64,000 bases of DNA, taken from NCBI RefSeq assembly GCF_002419965.1, contig NZ_DIHC01000011.1, positions 186,491 through 250,490 on the forward strand. Reading direction: 5' to 3'. The position numbers and the translations under genes were made by a program. A model generated the notes under the pieces. That model made no database searches, had not been told where the DNA came from, and worked only from the letters and a program-made list of their open reading frames with translations. Below, piece by piece: positions 36,173 to 44,780 of the stretch (position 1 is its first letter; each line of letters opens with the position of its first letter). The DNA is from Pseudomonas sp. UBA5706 (GTDB lineage: Bacteria > Pseudomonadota > Gammaproteobacteria > Pseudomonadales > Pseudomonadaceae).

Positions 36173-36249
36173 TGGTAGGCGCGATTGGACTCGAACCAAC
36201 GACCCCCACCATGTCAAGGTGGTGCTCTAACCAACTGAGCTACGTGCCT
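36173..36249 (-). tRNA. tRNA-Val (anticodon GAC), copy 2
   Basis: Identical in all 77 bases to the copy at 35059-35135, including the A5:C68 acceptor mismatch. The sequence on both sides (CCGCCCAGCAGAGCGGATTT downstream, TGCTGTGGG upstream) is also nearly the same, so the transcription unit was duplicated. Confidence 0.96.
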
Positions 36250-36452
36250 GCTGTGGGCCGGCATTCTACTGATATTCAACAGGCTGTCAACGGCTCCTTT
36301 TTCCAACTGTCTGAAAATTTTGGATTTTTCAAACGGCCTGTACCGCGACTGGCACATATATAGGACACTTGCCGCTCAAATCGGCTGGTGAGAGCTTTTT
36401 ATCTCAGGTAGCATCGGCCCTCTCGTAAAAAATATTAAACAGGGCCCGCAGG

Positions 36453-37736
36453 ATGACCAACACCGCATACCCACAGTCTTACTATGCAGCCTCGGCCAAC
36501 CCCGCTCCCTTGCGTCCGGCCTTGCAAGACGATGTAGAGACTGATGTGTGCATCATCGGCGCCGGCTATACGGGACTGTCCAGCGCCCTCTTTCTGCTCG
36601 AGCACGGCTTCAGGGTCACGGTTCTCGAGGCAGCCAAGGTGGGTTTTGGGGCGTCAGGGCGCAACGGCGGGCAGATCGTTAACAGCTACAGCCGGGACAT
36701 CGACGTCATCGAACGCTCGGTGGATCCGAAGCAGGCGCAGTTGATGGGTCAGATGGCGTTCGAGGGCGCGCGCATCATCCGCGACCGTGTAGCCCGGTAC
36801 CAGATCCAATGCGACCTTAAGGACGGCGGGGTATTTGCCGCTTTGACCCCCAAACAGATGGGCCACCTTGAGTCCCAGCAAAAGCTCTGGGAGCGTTACG
36901 GTCATACGCAGCTCGAACTGATGGATCGCCGTCGTATTCGGGAAGTGGTGGCCTGCGATCAGTACATCGGCGGCATGCTCGACATGAGCGGCGGTCACAT
37001 TCACCCATTGAACCTGGCGCTCGGGGAAGCGGCGGCCGTCGAATCGTTGGGTGGCGTTATTCACGAGCAATCGGCAGCGATCAAGATCGAGCGCGGCGCG
37101 AGCCCGGTCGTGCATACAGCTCAGGGCAAGGTGCGGGCGAAGTTCGTCATCGTCGCTGGCAACGCCTATCTCGGCAATCTGGTACCGGAACTGGCCGCCA
37201 AATCGATGCCATGCGGGACCCAGGTGATCACCACCGAACCGCTTGGCGAAGCGCTCGCCAGCAGCTTGCTGCCACAGGATTATTGCGTCGAAGACTGCAA
37301 CTATCTGCTCGATTACTACCGCCTCTCCGCCGACAAGCGACTGATCTTTGGGGGTGGCGTGGTCTATGGTGCGCGCGATCCAGCAAACATTGAGGCGATC
37401 ATCCGGCCAAACATGCTCAAGGCCTTTCCGCAACTCAAGGACGTAAAGATCGACTACGCATGGACGGGCAATTTCCTGCTGACTTTGTCACGCCTGCCGC
37501 AAGTCGGACGGTTGGGCGACAACATCTATTATTCCCAGGGCTGCAGCGGCCATGGCGTGACCTATACCCACCTGGCGGGCAAAGTGCTCGCCGAAGCGCT
37601 GCGCGGTCAGGCTGAGCGCTTCGACGCGTTCGCCGGCCTGCCGCATTACCCGTTCCCCGGCGGGCAACTGCTGCGCACGCCACTGACGGCGATGGGCGCG
37701 TGGTACTACAGCTTGCGAGACAAACTGGGGGTCTGA
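36453..37736 (+). CDS. FAD-dependent amine oxidase, PuuB-like
   Basis: A 427-residue flavoprotein of the D-amino-acid oxidase (DAO) family. The dinucleotide-binding motif is VCIIGAGYTGLSSALFLLEH (about residue 32), and GFGASGRNGGQIVNSYSRDI is the substrate-domain signature seen in gamma-glutamylputrescine oxidase PuuB and relatives. The C-terminal FAD-contact segment is SQGCSGHGVTYTHLAGKVLA. It probably oxidises a (gamma-glutamylated) amine, feeding polyamine use. No puu genes are beside it, so the exact substrate is uncertain. It is monocistronic. Confidence 0.87.
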   Translation: MTNTAYPQSYYAASANPAPLRPALQDDVETDVCIIGAGYTGLSSALFLLEHGFRVTVLEAAKVGFGASGRNGGQIVNSYSRDIDVIERSVDPKQAQLMGQMAFEGARIIRDRVARYQIQCDLKDGGVFAALTPKQMGHLESQQKLWERYGHTQLELMDRRRIREVVACDQYIGGMLDMSGGHIHPLNLALGEAAAVESLGGVIHEQSAAIKIERGASPVVHTAQGKVRAKFVIVAGNAYLGNLVPELAAKSMPCGTQVITTEPLGEALASSLLPQDYCVEDCNYLLDYYRLSADKRLIFGGGVVYGARDPANIEAIIRPNMLKAFPQLKDVKIDYAWTGNFLLTLSRLPQVGRLGDNIYYSQGCSGHGVTYTHLAGKVLAEALRGQAERFDAFAGLPHYPFPGGQLLRTPLTAMGAWYYSLRDKLGV

Positions 37737-37907
37737 TGCTGGCAGCGTGGCGTGCGCGCGGTAGCGCTCCGAGCGACGACTGCGCTTTTAGCAGCCCGGC
37801 TTGATAGTGCCAGCGTCTTCAAATTCGCTATCGCGGAAAGTCGGACTGCCACAAGGGATGCGGCACGCTTGCCGGTGGCAGCGCGTCCGTTCGCAGTGTT
37901 AACGCTT

Positions 37908-38603
37908 TTAATGGGCGTTATTCAGCGCCTTCACTGCCTCGCCCGCCGCCTGCTCTTGCCCAGCCTGGGCAAGATCGCTGGCTGCCTTGAGCCAACGCTC
38001 GCGATCCACAGGCGCGGGAAGCTGCCGAGGGCTTTGCACCAGCAGCGCCCAGTTGCCCGCGCTATTCCAGTCTGAGGTGAACGCTTCGAAACTGACCGTA
38101 AGGCGGCCGAGCCCGGAGTAGATCAGCACGCTGCGCTTGTTCTGGTTGAAGCCTACGAGAACGCCATAGCGCTGCTCCTTCCACCACAGCGATCCGTCGT
38201 TGAAGCGCACCAGCACCGGGTAACCCGCCGACACCTGCGCCAACAGGTCAGGCAATTGATGATCGACCGGGTACACCACAAACCCATATTCGCGCGCCAG
38301 ATTCGCCATGTTCTGATCGAGCATCTCTTCAGCGCCCGGCAGTTTCAACGGTTTTTCCAAAAGGCCTGGCGTGGTCTGCACGCCGTGTACGCTTAATATG
38401 CTTGCCAGCGCGAAGGGCCCGCTCCGATAAGCATTGCCACGGAAAAACGGCACCGAGTTGATCTCGACGCGATCAGGCAGACGCTTGTATTCGGCCGGGT
38501 AACCAGGCTTATAGGCATGGGGGTCTGCACACCCGGCCAGCGCCACAGTCAATGCCAAGGCCAACCACTTCCTTTTGCTTGCAGAGGCTTGCGCTCGAGA
38601 CAT
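37908..38603 (-). CDS. Lipoprotein with a degenerate C39-like peptidase fold
   Basis: A 231-residue lipoprotein (lipobox LALTVALAGC, Cys25). The mature domain looks like a C39/papain-like peptidase (VPFFRGNAYRSGPFALASIL, then GYPVLVRFNDGSLWWKEQRY and GVLVGFNQNKRSVLIYSG). At the position of the catalytic Cys (usually YxCGPAAL) there is Ser (YRSGPFAL), and the expected His before the GxLVGF strand is replaced by Tyr-Gly. It is therefore probably a non-catalytic binding protein. C-terminal residues about 195-231 form a helical tail (ASDLAQAGQEQAAGEAVKAL). No obvious partner is adjacent. Confidence 0.72.
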   Translation of the reverse strand: MSRAQASASKRKWLALALTVALAGCADPHAYKPGYPAEYKRLPDRVEINSVPFFRGNAYRSGPFALASILSVHGVQTTPGLLEKPLKLPGAEEMLDQNMANLAREYGFVVYPVDHQLPDLLAQVSAGYPVLVRFNDGSLWWKEQRYGVLVGFNQNKRSVLIYSGLGRLTVSFEAFTSDWNSAGNWALLVQSPRQLPAPVDRERWLKAASDLAQAGQEQAAGEAVKALNNAH

Positions 38604-38819
38604 TCTTCACTCACTTATCGTTGCCGGGCAACCTGCGACCCGGCCTGGACGCCGATCATAGAGCGCTAAACCATGGCGGTATAGCGTCAATGCGCTGTCA
38701 GCCTTGCCGTACAGATGAAAATGGTCGCTGATTTCTACCACCGGTCAATTTTCGGCAACAACCGGCGCACTAGACTGTCGGTTACTAAGAGAACGAAATG
38801 CACAGAGCCGGAGGAAGAC

Positions 38820-38996
38820 ATGAGCCTCGGAATGACCTTAGTAATGTTGATCGCTGCCTGGTTGGCAGTTGCCACCGCTATGTTGTGGGGGGTAATGAGA
38901 ATTTCGCGTCGTCACCATCCGCATTCCCGTAGCGCCGAGACAACAAAGCCTGCGCCGCGCATGGAGCGCGCGCACCGTCATGCCGCTGCGCATTGA
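38820..38996 (+). CDS. 58-residue single-span membrane protein
   Basis: A very short protein with one membrane segment (LVMLIAAWLAVATAMLWGVM, residues about 7-27) and a basic, His-rich cytoplasmic tail (RISRRHHPHSRSAE, ending HRHAAAH). The ATG at 38820 has a strong GGAGGAAG ribosome binding site, which is the main support. It diverges from the C39-like lipoprotein gene. Function is unknown; the His-rich tail could bind a metal. Confidence 0.6.
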   Translation: MSLGMTLVMLIAAWLAVATAMLWGVMRISRRHHPHSRSAETTKPAPRMERAHRHAAAH

Positions 38997-39081
38997 TGCG
39001 ACCCTTAGCGAGTAACCGCACAGAGTGAAACGGTCGGCGATGAGAGCCTCATTCCCGACCCTTTTCATTTGAGCGACGCTG

Positions 39082-39846
39082 TCAGCCTTCCTGCTTCAGC
39101 GCAGTTGCCTGGAGCTTTCGCTGCCTGGCTCGGCGGGCCAGCATGTTCAGGATTTCAATCAAAGCCGAGAAAGCCATTGCGGTATACACATAGCCTTTCG
39201 GCACATGGGCACCAAAGCCTTCGGCAATCAGCGTCATGCCGATCATGATCAAAAAGCCTAATGCCAGCATCACCACCGTTGGATTGTCATTGATGAACTT
39301 TGCCAGCGGTTCGGATGCAACCAGCATCACGAATACGGCGGCAATCACAGCAGTGATCATTATCGGCAGATGTTCTGTCATGCCAACAGCGGTGACGATG
39401 CTGTCAATGGAAAATACCAGGTCCAGCATCAGGATCTGGCCGATTGCCGCCGCCATGCCCATGACCACGGTTTTGGACATTGCGCTGTCCTGCTCGGTCC
39501 TGATATCCATGCTGTGGTGGATCTCGGTAGTTGCCTTCCATACCAGAAACAGCCCCCCTGCAATCAGAATCATGTCTTTCCACGAGAAGATCTGACCGAA
39601 GACGTCAATCACAGGCTCGGTCAATTGAACGATCCAGGCCACGGTGCCCAGCAGGCCAAGCCGCAGTACCAGCGCCATGCTGATGCCGAGACGGCGTGCC
39701 TTGGTACGCTGATGCGCCGGCAGCTTGTTGGTGAGGATCGAAATGAAGATCAGATTATCGATGCCCAGGACGATTTCCATGACGACCAGCGTCGCCAGGG
39801 CAATCCACGCCGCGGGGCTTGCAGCCAATTGCAGAAGGTATTCCAT
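39082..39846 (-). CDS. TerC-family integral membrane protein
   Basis: A 254-residue membrane protein with seven or eight segments and the TerC motifs VVMEIVLGIDNLIFISILTN (residue about 22, acidic residues within the membrane) and LDLVFSIDSIVTAVGM (about residue 140). TerC/Alx-type proteins handle manganese or other metal export and membrane-protein metalation. Length matches the short YgdQ/YoaE class. I looked for a yybP-ykoY manganese riboswitch in the 120-base upstream region and saw none. It diverges from nhaR. Confidence 0.88.
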   Translation of the reverse strand: MEYLLQLAASPAAWIALATLVVMEIVLGIDNLIFISILTNKLPAHQRTKARRLGISMALVLRLGLLGTVAWIVQLTEPVIDVFGQIFSWKDMILIAGGLFLVWKATTEIHHSMDIRTEQDSAMSKTVVMGMAAAIGQILMLDLVFSIDSIVTAVGMTEHLPIMITAVIAAVFVMLVASEPLAKFINDNPTVVMLALGFLIMIGMTLIAEGFGAHVPKGYVYTAMAFSALIEILNMLARRARQRKLQATALKQEG

Positions 39847-39970
39847 ACGCCGGTATCCAATGAGCCGATGGGTTGATAACGGCGCATTCTAAATAGCTGA
39901 ACACCTCAGAAAAATTCGTATTTTTAAAGCATATACTTCGGTTATTACGAAGTGTCCCCGATCAGGCCCC

Positions 39971-40870
39971 ATGATGCTCAATTACCGACAACTGCATTAC
40001 TTCTGGGTGGTAGCCAAGACCGGCAGCATCGTGCGCGCCTGCGAGCAACTCAATCTCACGCCCCAAACCATCAGTGGTCAGCTTAGTCTGCTGGAGCAAA
40101 CCTACGGCGTGGCGCTGTTCAAGCGGGTCGGGCGTCAGTTGGAGCTGACCGAAATGGGGCGCATCGCCCTGCCCTATGCCGAGCAGATGTTCCAGTTGGG
40201 GGGAGATCTAGAAGCCTTGCTGCGCGCGCAGCCGGATGAGCAGCAGATTCTGTTTCGCGTAGGTGTCGCTGACGTAGTGCCCAAATCCATCGTTTATCGA
40301 CTGATTGCACCGACCATGGCCTTAAGCGAGCCGGTCCGCATTACCTGCCGCGAAGACCAATTGGAACGGCTGCTGGCCGACCTGGCCATTCAGCGCCTGG
40401 ACCTGGTGATTTCCGATAGCCCCATGCCTTCGCATCTGGGCATCAAGGGTTACAGCCAGAAACTGGGCGAGTGTGGTGTGAGTTTCTTCGCCACCGCTGC
40501 GCTTGCCGCGACTTATGGCCAGGACTTTCCCCGTGGCATGCAAGGCGCGCCGCTGTTGATTCCGGGTCAGCAGACCGTGGTGCGCAGCCGCCTGATGCGC
40601 TGGTTCGCCGAGCAGAACGTGCAGCCCAGGATCGTCGGCGAGTTCGATGACAGCGCCTTGATGAAGGCTTTCGGCAAATCCGGCAGCGGCGTATTCATCG
40701 CGCCGAGCGTCATTGCCGACGAGGTTATGGAGCAGTACGACGTCCAGATGATTGGCCAGACCGATGCCGTGACCGAGTCGTTTTACGCGATCTCGGTCGA
40801 GCGCAAGGTCAAGCACCCCGGCATCGTCGCCATCACCGAAGGCGCCCGACGCCAGTTGTTCACCGATTAG
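39971..40870 (+). CDS. nhaR: LysR-family activator NhaR
   Basis: A 299-residue LysR protein that matches NhaR rather than the general family. The start LNYRQLHYFWVVAKTGSIVR, the recognition region LTPQTISGQLSLLEQ, the middle ISDSPMPS with GECGVSF, and EFDDSALMKAFG near residue 225 all correspond. In E. coli NhaR responds to sodium and activates the nhaA antiporter and osmC. No nhaA is adjacent; the neighbour on the divergent side is the terC gene, a possible target. Its 3' end overlaps the convergent MFS gene by 11 bases. Confidence 0.9.
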   Translation: MMLNYRQLHYFWVVAKTGSIVRACEQLNLTPQTISGQLSLLEQTYGVALFKRVGRQLELTEMGRIALPYAEQMFQLGGDLEALLRAQPDEQQILFRVGVADVVPKSIVYRLIAPTMALSEPVRITCREDQLERLLADLAIQRLDLVISDSPMPSHLGIKGYSQKLGECGVSFFATAALAATYGQDFPRGMQGAPLLIPGQQTVVRSRLMRWFAEQNVQPRIVGEFDDSALMKAFGKSGSGVFIAPSVIADEVMEQYDVQMIGQTDAVTESFYAISVERKVKHPGIVAITEGARRQLFTD

Positions 40871-42023
40871 AGAGTGCAGGTTGCCGGGGCGGTTTGACGG
40901 TCATCAGCAGCAATGCAAGCAGTATCGACAACACGATGATCCCGGCGGCGGCGAAGCCCAGGCTGCCCAGACCCAGGTGATCGATGACCCGACCGCCGAT
41001 GATTGCGCCAATGCCGATCCCCAGGTTGCCCCCGGCGATATTCAAGGAGGCGGCGAACGCCGGGGCCTGTGGCGCGGCTTTCATGAGCCGGACGTGGCTG
41101 ACCAGGAACAACGCTGCCTGCGCCACCCCCCAAACCGCCAGTGCCATGGTCAGCGCTGGCCACGACTGCATGCTCGGCACCACCATCAGCATGCCGACGA
41201 TCATGAAAGTGCAGAAGGTCAGGCTGGCGATCAGCGGATGTCGATCCACCAGCCGACCGCCCAACGAGTTACCCAACAGGCCGACCGCGCCGAAGCCCAT
41301 CAGGCACCAGCCGACCACGGTGCCGTTGAACCCGGCCAGGCGTTCGAGCATGTCCGCCAGATAGGTGTAGGCGGTAAACATGCCGCTGAACACCAGCACC
41401 GATAGCAGCACATGGCCCTGCATCAGCGGGCTGCGCAGGATGCGGAACTGACTGCTGAACGAGGCCTGATCCTTGTGCATGCTCCTTGGCAGGTAAACGA
41501 ACAACAGCAACGCCTTGGCGAACGCCACCACCGAGAGGATCACGAAGGCACTGCGCCAACCGAACCCGTCGGAAACCAGGGTGCCCACCGGAATGCCGAA
41601 CACCGTGGCGCAGACAATGCCAAAGCCGATTTTGGCGATTGCCCGGCCGGCGTGGTCGGGACCGACGATGTCCACCGCCGTCTCGCTGGCCAAAGCCCAG
41701 AATACCGGCAAGCCGAGTGCCGGTATCAGCCGTGCGACGGCCATTACCCAGATGTTGGGCGCTAACGCCGCGACCGCGTTGGCCACACCGAACATCAGCA
41801 GCACCGCAATGAACAGGCGCTTACGCTCGAATCTTGAGAAGTAGGCGGTCAAAAACGGGCCAAAGCAAGCAACCGTGAATGCGAACAGGGTCACCAGCAG
41901 CCCGGCCTGCGGAGTGGTGACCGCCAGATCGCGGGCCATGGCAGGTAGCAGGCCGACAATGACGAACTCTGTGGTCAGCACGGTAAATCCGGCGGCCGAC
42001 AACAGGTAGATGGGGAAAAACAT
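40860..42023 (-). CDS. MFS transporter, DHA1 drug/sugar efflux type
   Basis: A 387-residue transporter with twelve membrane segments of the DHA1 (AraJ/YdhP-like) group. The opening TTEFVIVGLLPAMARDL and the loop 2-3 area (AYFSRFERKRLF) are typical, and segment 5 carries GIPVGTLVSDGFGWRSAF (antiporter motif C region). It is expected to export sugars, arabinose-like compounds or drugs by proton antiport. GGAG precedes the ATG. It overlaps the convergent nhaR 3' end by 11 bases. Confidence 0.88.
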   Translation of the reverse strand: MFFPIYLLSAAGFTVLTTEFVIVGLLPAMARDLAVTTPQAGLLVTLFAFTVACFGPFLTAYFSRFERKRLFIAVLLMFGVANAVAALAPNIWVMAVARLIPALGLPVFWALASETAVDIVGPDHAGRAIAKIGFGIVCATVFGIPVGTLVSDGFGWRSAFVILSVVAFAKALLLFVYLPRSMHKDQASFSSQFRILRSPLMQGHVLLSVLVFSGMFTAYTYLADMLERLAGFNGTVVGWCLMGFGAVGLLGNSLGGRLVDRHPLIASLTFCTFMIVGMLMVVPSMQSWPALTMALAVWGVAQAALFLVSHVRLMKAAPQAPAFAASLNIAGGNLGIGIGAIIGGRVIDHLGLGSLGFAAAGIIVLSILLALLLMTVKPPRQPALSNR

Positions 42024-42229
42024 GAAATCTCCAAAACGACGAAATGACCAGTCCTTGCGGAGCGGTCAATCGGGATGACGCAGAGCGAGGCGCAGATGGT
42101 AACAGACAAGTGCGACGGGATCGTCTGCCCGTCGCCTGAAAAACAGCGTCGCCGTGCGAAAACATTCGGACGGCGGCGCGGATCAGAGGTGCGCCCGGAT
42201 CAGGCGCTACGTCCGATCAGACGGGCGAA

Positions 42230-42739
42230 TCAGTAGCTGCCCATGAAATCACGCTTGCCGACTTCCACACCGTTGTGGCGCAACAGGTCATACGCGGTGG
42301 TGACATGAAAGAAAAACTGCGGCAGCGAGTAGTGCAGCAGATAGGTCTGGGTGTTCAGGCGCTTCTCCTTGTCAGTGCCTGGACGAAGGACGATTTCGCG
42401 CTCTTCATTACCATTGACCTGCTCGGGGGTGACGGTGTCGAGGAATGCAAGCACCTTCGTCAGCAATGCCTGCAGGTCGGCGAAACTGGTCTCGGTGTCT
42501 TCATATTTTGGCGGTTCGATGCCGGAGAGACGCGCGCCGGTACCCTTGGCGAAATCAACGGCGATTTGCACCTGGCGCACCAACTGGAACATGTCCGGGA
42601 ATAGACGCGCCTGCAACAACGCGTCAGGCTGAATGTTTTTCGCGGCGGCGTGGGCTTCGCCCTTGGCCAGAACATCGCTCAGCGCAGTGAGCAATTGTTT
42701 GAAAACAGGGATCGATGCGGCGTACAAGGAAATAGTCAT
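42230..42739 (-). CDS. DUF1993-family protein
   Basis: A 169-residue protein of the DUF1993 family, a helical-bundle fold related to DinB-like metalloenzymes. The family pattern includes SIPVFKQLLTALSDVLAKGE at the start, ARLFPDMFQLVRQVQIA near residue 55 and HYSLPQFFFHVTTAYDLLRH near residue 140. The start at 42739 has AGGAAC upstream; an earlier in-frame ATG at 42775 lacks one. It diverges from yceH. The biochemical role is unknown. Confidence 0.85.
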   Translation of the reverse strand: MTISLYAASIPVFKQLLTALSDVLAKGEAHAAAKNIQPDALLQARLFPDMFQLVRQVQIAVDFAKGTGARLSGIEPPKYEDTETSFADLQALLTKVLAFLDTVTPEQVNGNEEREIVLRPGTDKEKRLNTQTYLLHYSLPQFFFHVTTAYDLLRHNGVEVGKRDFMGSY

Positions 42740-42856
42740 GGCAGTTCCTGAAGGGTAAATCGCATGAGTGGGCATGCGAGGTGTGCGAACGTTGCTTGTC
42801 TTTTACCTCATCGAGCCCCTACCCTCATAGCCTTTTCAACGCTTAGGGAAAGGGCC

Positions 42857-43534
42857 ATGGCTACCGAGCTGGATTCCGATAACGCCGAGACTGGCAGTAA
42901 CGACGCCGACGCGCTACGGCTGAACACTACCGAAGTGCGCATTCTGGGTTGCCTAGTCGAAAAGCAGGCGACCAACCCTGAATCCTATCCGCTGACCCTC
43001 AATGCCCTGGTGCTGGCTTGCAACCAGAAAACCAGTCGCGAACCGGTGATGAACCTGACTCCTGGCCAGGTCGGACAAAGCCTGCGTGCCCTTGAAGCTT
43101 TGCAACTGACTCGCCTGGTGATGGGCAGCCGCGCCGACCGCTGGGAACACCGGGTCGACAAGACCCTGGAGTTGGTTCCTGCGCAGTTGATCCTCAGCGG
43201 GTTACTGCTGTTGCGCGGGCCCCAAACGGTCAACGAGCTGCTGACCCGTAGTCACCGCATGCATGACTTCGAAGACGCCGATGCGGTGATCCATCAATTG
43301 GAGCGCCTGATCGGACGCGGGCTGGCGGTCCTCATCCCGAAACAGGCCGGACAGCGGGAAGACCGTTATATGCACGCCTTGGGTGATCCGGCGGATATAC
43401 AAGCCATTCTCGCCGCTCGGCAAAACCCCGCGGAACGCGCGAGTGGCGGCAACTCGGCGCTGGCGGAGCGCGTCGAAGATCTGGAGATAAGGCTCGCGGC
43501 GCTGGAAGAGCGTCTGGCGAAACTGGAGGGGTGA
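42857..43534 (+). CDS. yceH: YceH (DUF480) winged-helix protein
   Basis: A 225-residue protein with the YceH signature: VRILGCLVEKQATNPESYPL, then LNALVLACNQKTSREPVMNL and GSRADRWEHRV. Structures of the family show two winged-helix domains; the C-terminal part here ends with a coiled coil (ALAERVEDLEIRLAALEERL). AAAGGGCC precedes the ATG at 42857. YceH is widespread in proteobacteria and its function is not settled. The gene faces the large repeat array. Confidence 0.9.
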   Translation: MATELDSDNAETGSNDADALRLNTTEVRILGCLVEKQATNPESYPLTLNALVLACNQKTSREPVMNLTPGQVGQSLRALEALQLTRLVMGSRADRWEHRVDKTLELVPAQLILSGLLLLRGPQTVNELLTRSHRMHDFEDADAVIHQLERLIGRGLAVLIPKQAGQREDRYMHALGDPADIQAILAARQNPAERASGGNSALAERVEDLEIRLAALEERLAKLEG

Positions 43535-43535
43535 A

Positions 43536-44713
43536 ACCGATCTGCCGCTGCCAAAGGCCGTGCGCGTGCGTTCCCCACAAGCTGCCTCTGCCCGTAGGGC
43601 GTAGGAGCGTGGCTTGCCCGCGATCTGCCGCACAGCGGCAGCAAGATCAGGCACCGCGATATACCCGACACACCCCATGCGCAGGTTTTGCTGCCGATGC
43701 TCGGCAGATCGTCAGCAAGCTGCACTCCTACGGCCTTCGGCCAGAATCAAAAGCACAAAGTCCCCCGCGCCCGTTTCTGCCGAAGCCGTACGCGTGCGTT
43801 TCCCGCGAGCTGCCTCTGCCAAAGGCCGTACGCGTGGCTTGCCCGCGATCTGCCTCTGCCCGCAGGGCGTAGGAGCGTGGCTTGCTGACGATCTGCCGCG
43901 CAGCGGCAGCAAGATCAGGCACCGCGGTATACCCGACACACCCCATGCGCAGGCTTTGCTGCCGGTGCCCGGCAGATCGTCAGCAAGCTGCACTCCTACG
44001 GCCTTCGGCCAGAATCAAAAGCACAAAGTCCCCCGCGCCCGTTTCTGCCGAAGGCCGTACGCGTGCCTTACCCGCAAGCTGCCTCCGCCAAAGGCCGTAC
44101 GCGTGCGTTGCCAGCAATCTGTCTCTGCCCGTAGGGCGTAGGAGCGTGGCTTGCCCGCGATCTGCCGCACAGCGGCAGCAAGATCAGGCACCGCGGTATA
44201 CTCGACACACCCCATGCGCAGGCTTTGCTGCCGATGCTCGGCAGATCGTCAGCAAGCAGCACTCCTACGGCCTTCGGCCAGAATCAAAAACACAAAGTCC
44301 CCCGCGCCCGTTTCTGCCGAAGGCCGTACGCGTGCGTTGCCAGCAATCTGTCTCTGCCCGTAGGGCGTAGGAGCGTGGCTTGCCCGCGATCTGCCGCACA
44401 GCGGCAGCAAGATCAGGCACCGCGGTATACCCGACACCCCCCATGCGCAGGCTTTGCTGCCGATGCTCGGCAGATCGTCAGCAAGCTGCACTCCTACGGC
44501 CTTCGGCCAGAATCAAAAACACAAAGTCCCCCGCGCCCGTTTCTGCCGAGGCCGTACGCGTGCGTTGCCCGCAATCTGTCTCTGCCCGTAGGGCGTAGGA
44601 GCGTGGCTTGCCCGCGATCTGCCGCACAGCGGCAGCAAGATCAGGCACCGCGGTATACTCGACACCCCCCATGCGCAGGCTTTGCTACCGGTGCCCGCAC
44701 GATCGTCAGCATG
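43536..44713. repeat. Tandem array of five long repeats carrying inverted REP-like elements
   Basis: About 1.2 kb filled with direct repeats. The element GTAGGAGCGTGGCTTGC starts at 43601, 43869, 44138, 44367 and 44595, giving periods of 268, 269, 229 and 228 bases. The longer units carry an extra ~40 bases (a second GCTGCCTCTGCC-type block). In every unit this element is faced about 130 bases later by its inverted partner (GCAAGCTGCACTCCTACGG type), and between them lies a palindrome (GATCTGCCGC / GCGGCAGCAAGATC). The unit is therefore a REP doublet (BIME-like) amplified in tandem. The last copy degenerates at about 44690. It lies between the convergent 3' ends of yceH and the shikimate-dehydrogenase-like gene, a usual site for REPs. 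Open frames inside are by-products. Confidence 0.88.
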
Positions 44714-44780
44714 CTGCTCGCCATCGGACCGCGTCCAGCAAGCACGCTGGTCGCCGTCAAACCCCACTCAGCGCGAGCAA

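Noticed and set aside
39847..39970. Manganese (yybP-ykoY) riboswitch upstream of the terC-like gene
   Set aside because: The conserved GGGGAGTA-type core and the paired helices were not found.
43536..44713. Repeat array as a CRISPR locus
   Set aside because: Units are 228-269 bases and almost identical throughout, with no short repeat/unique spacer alternation and no cas genes.
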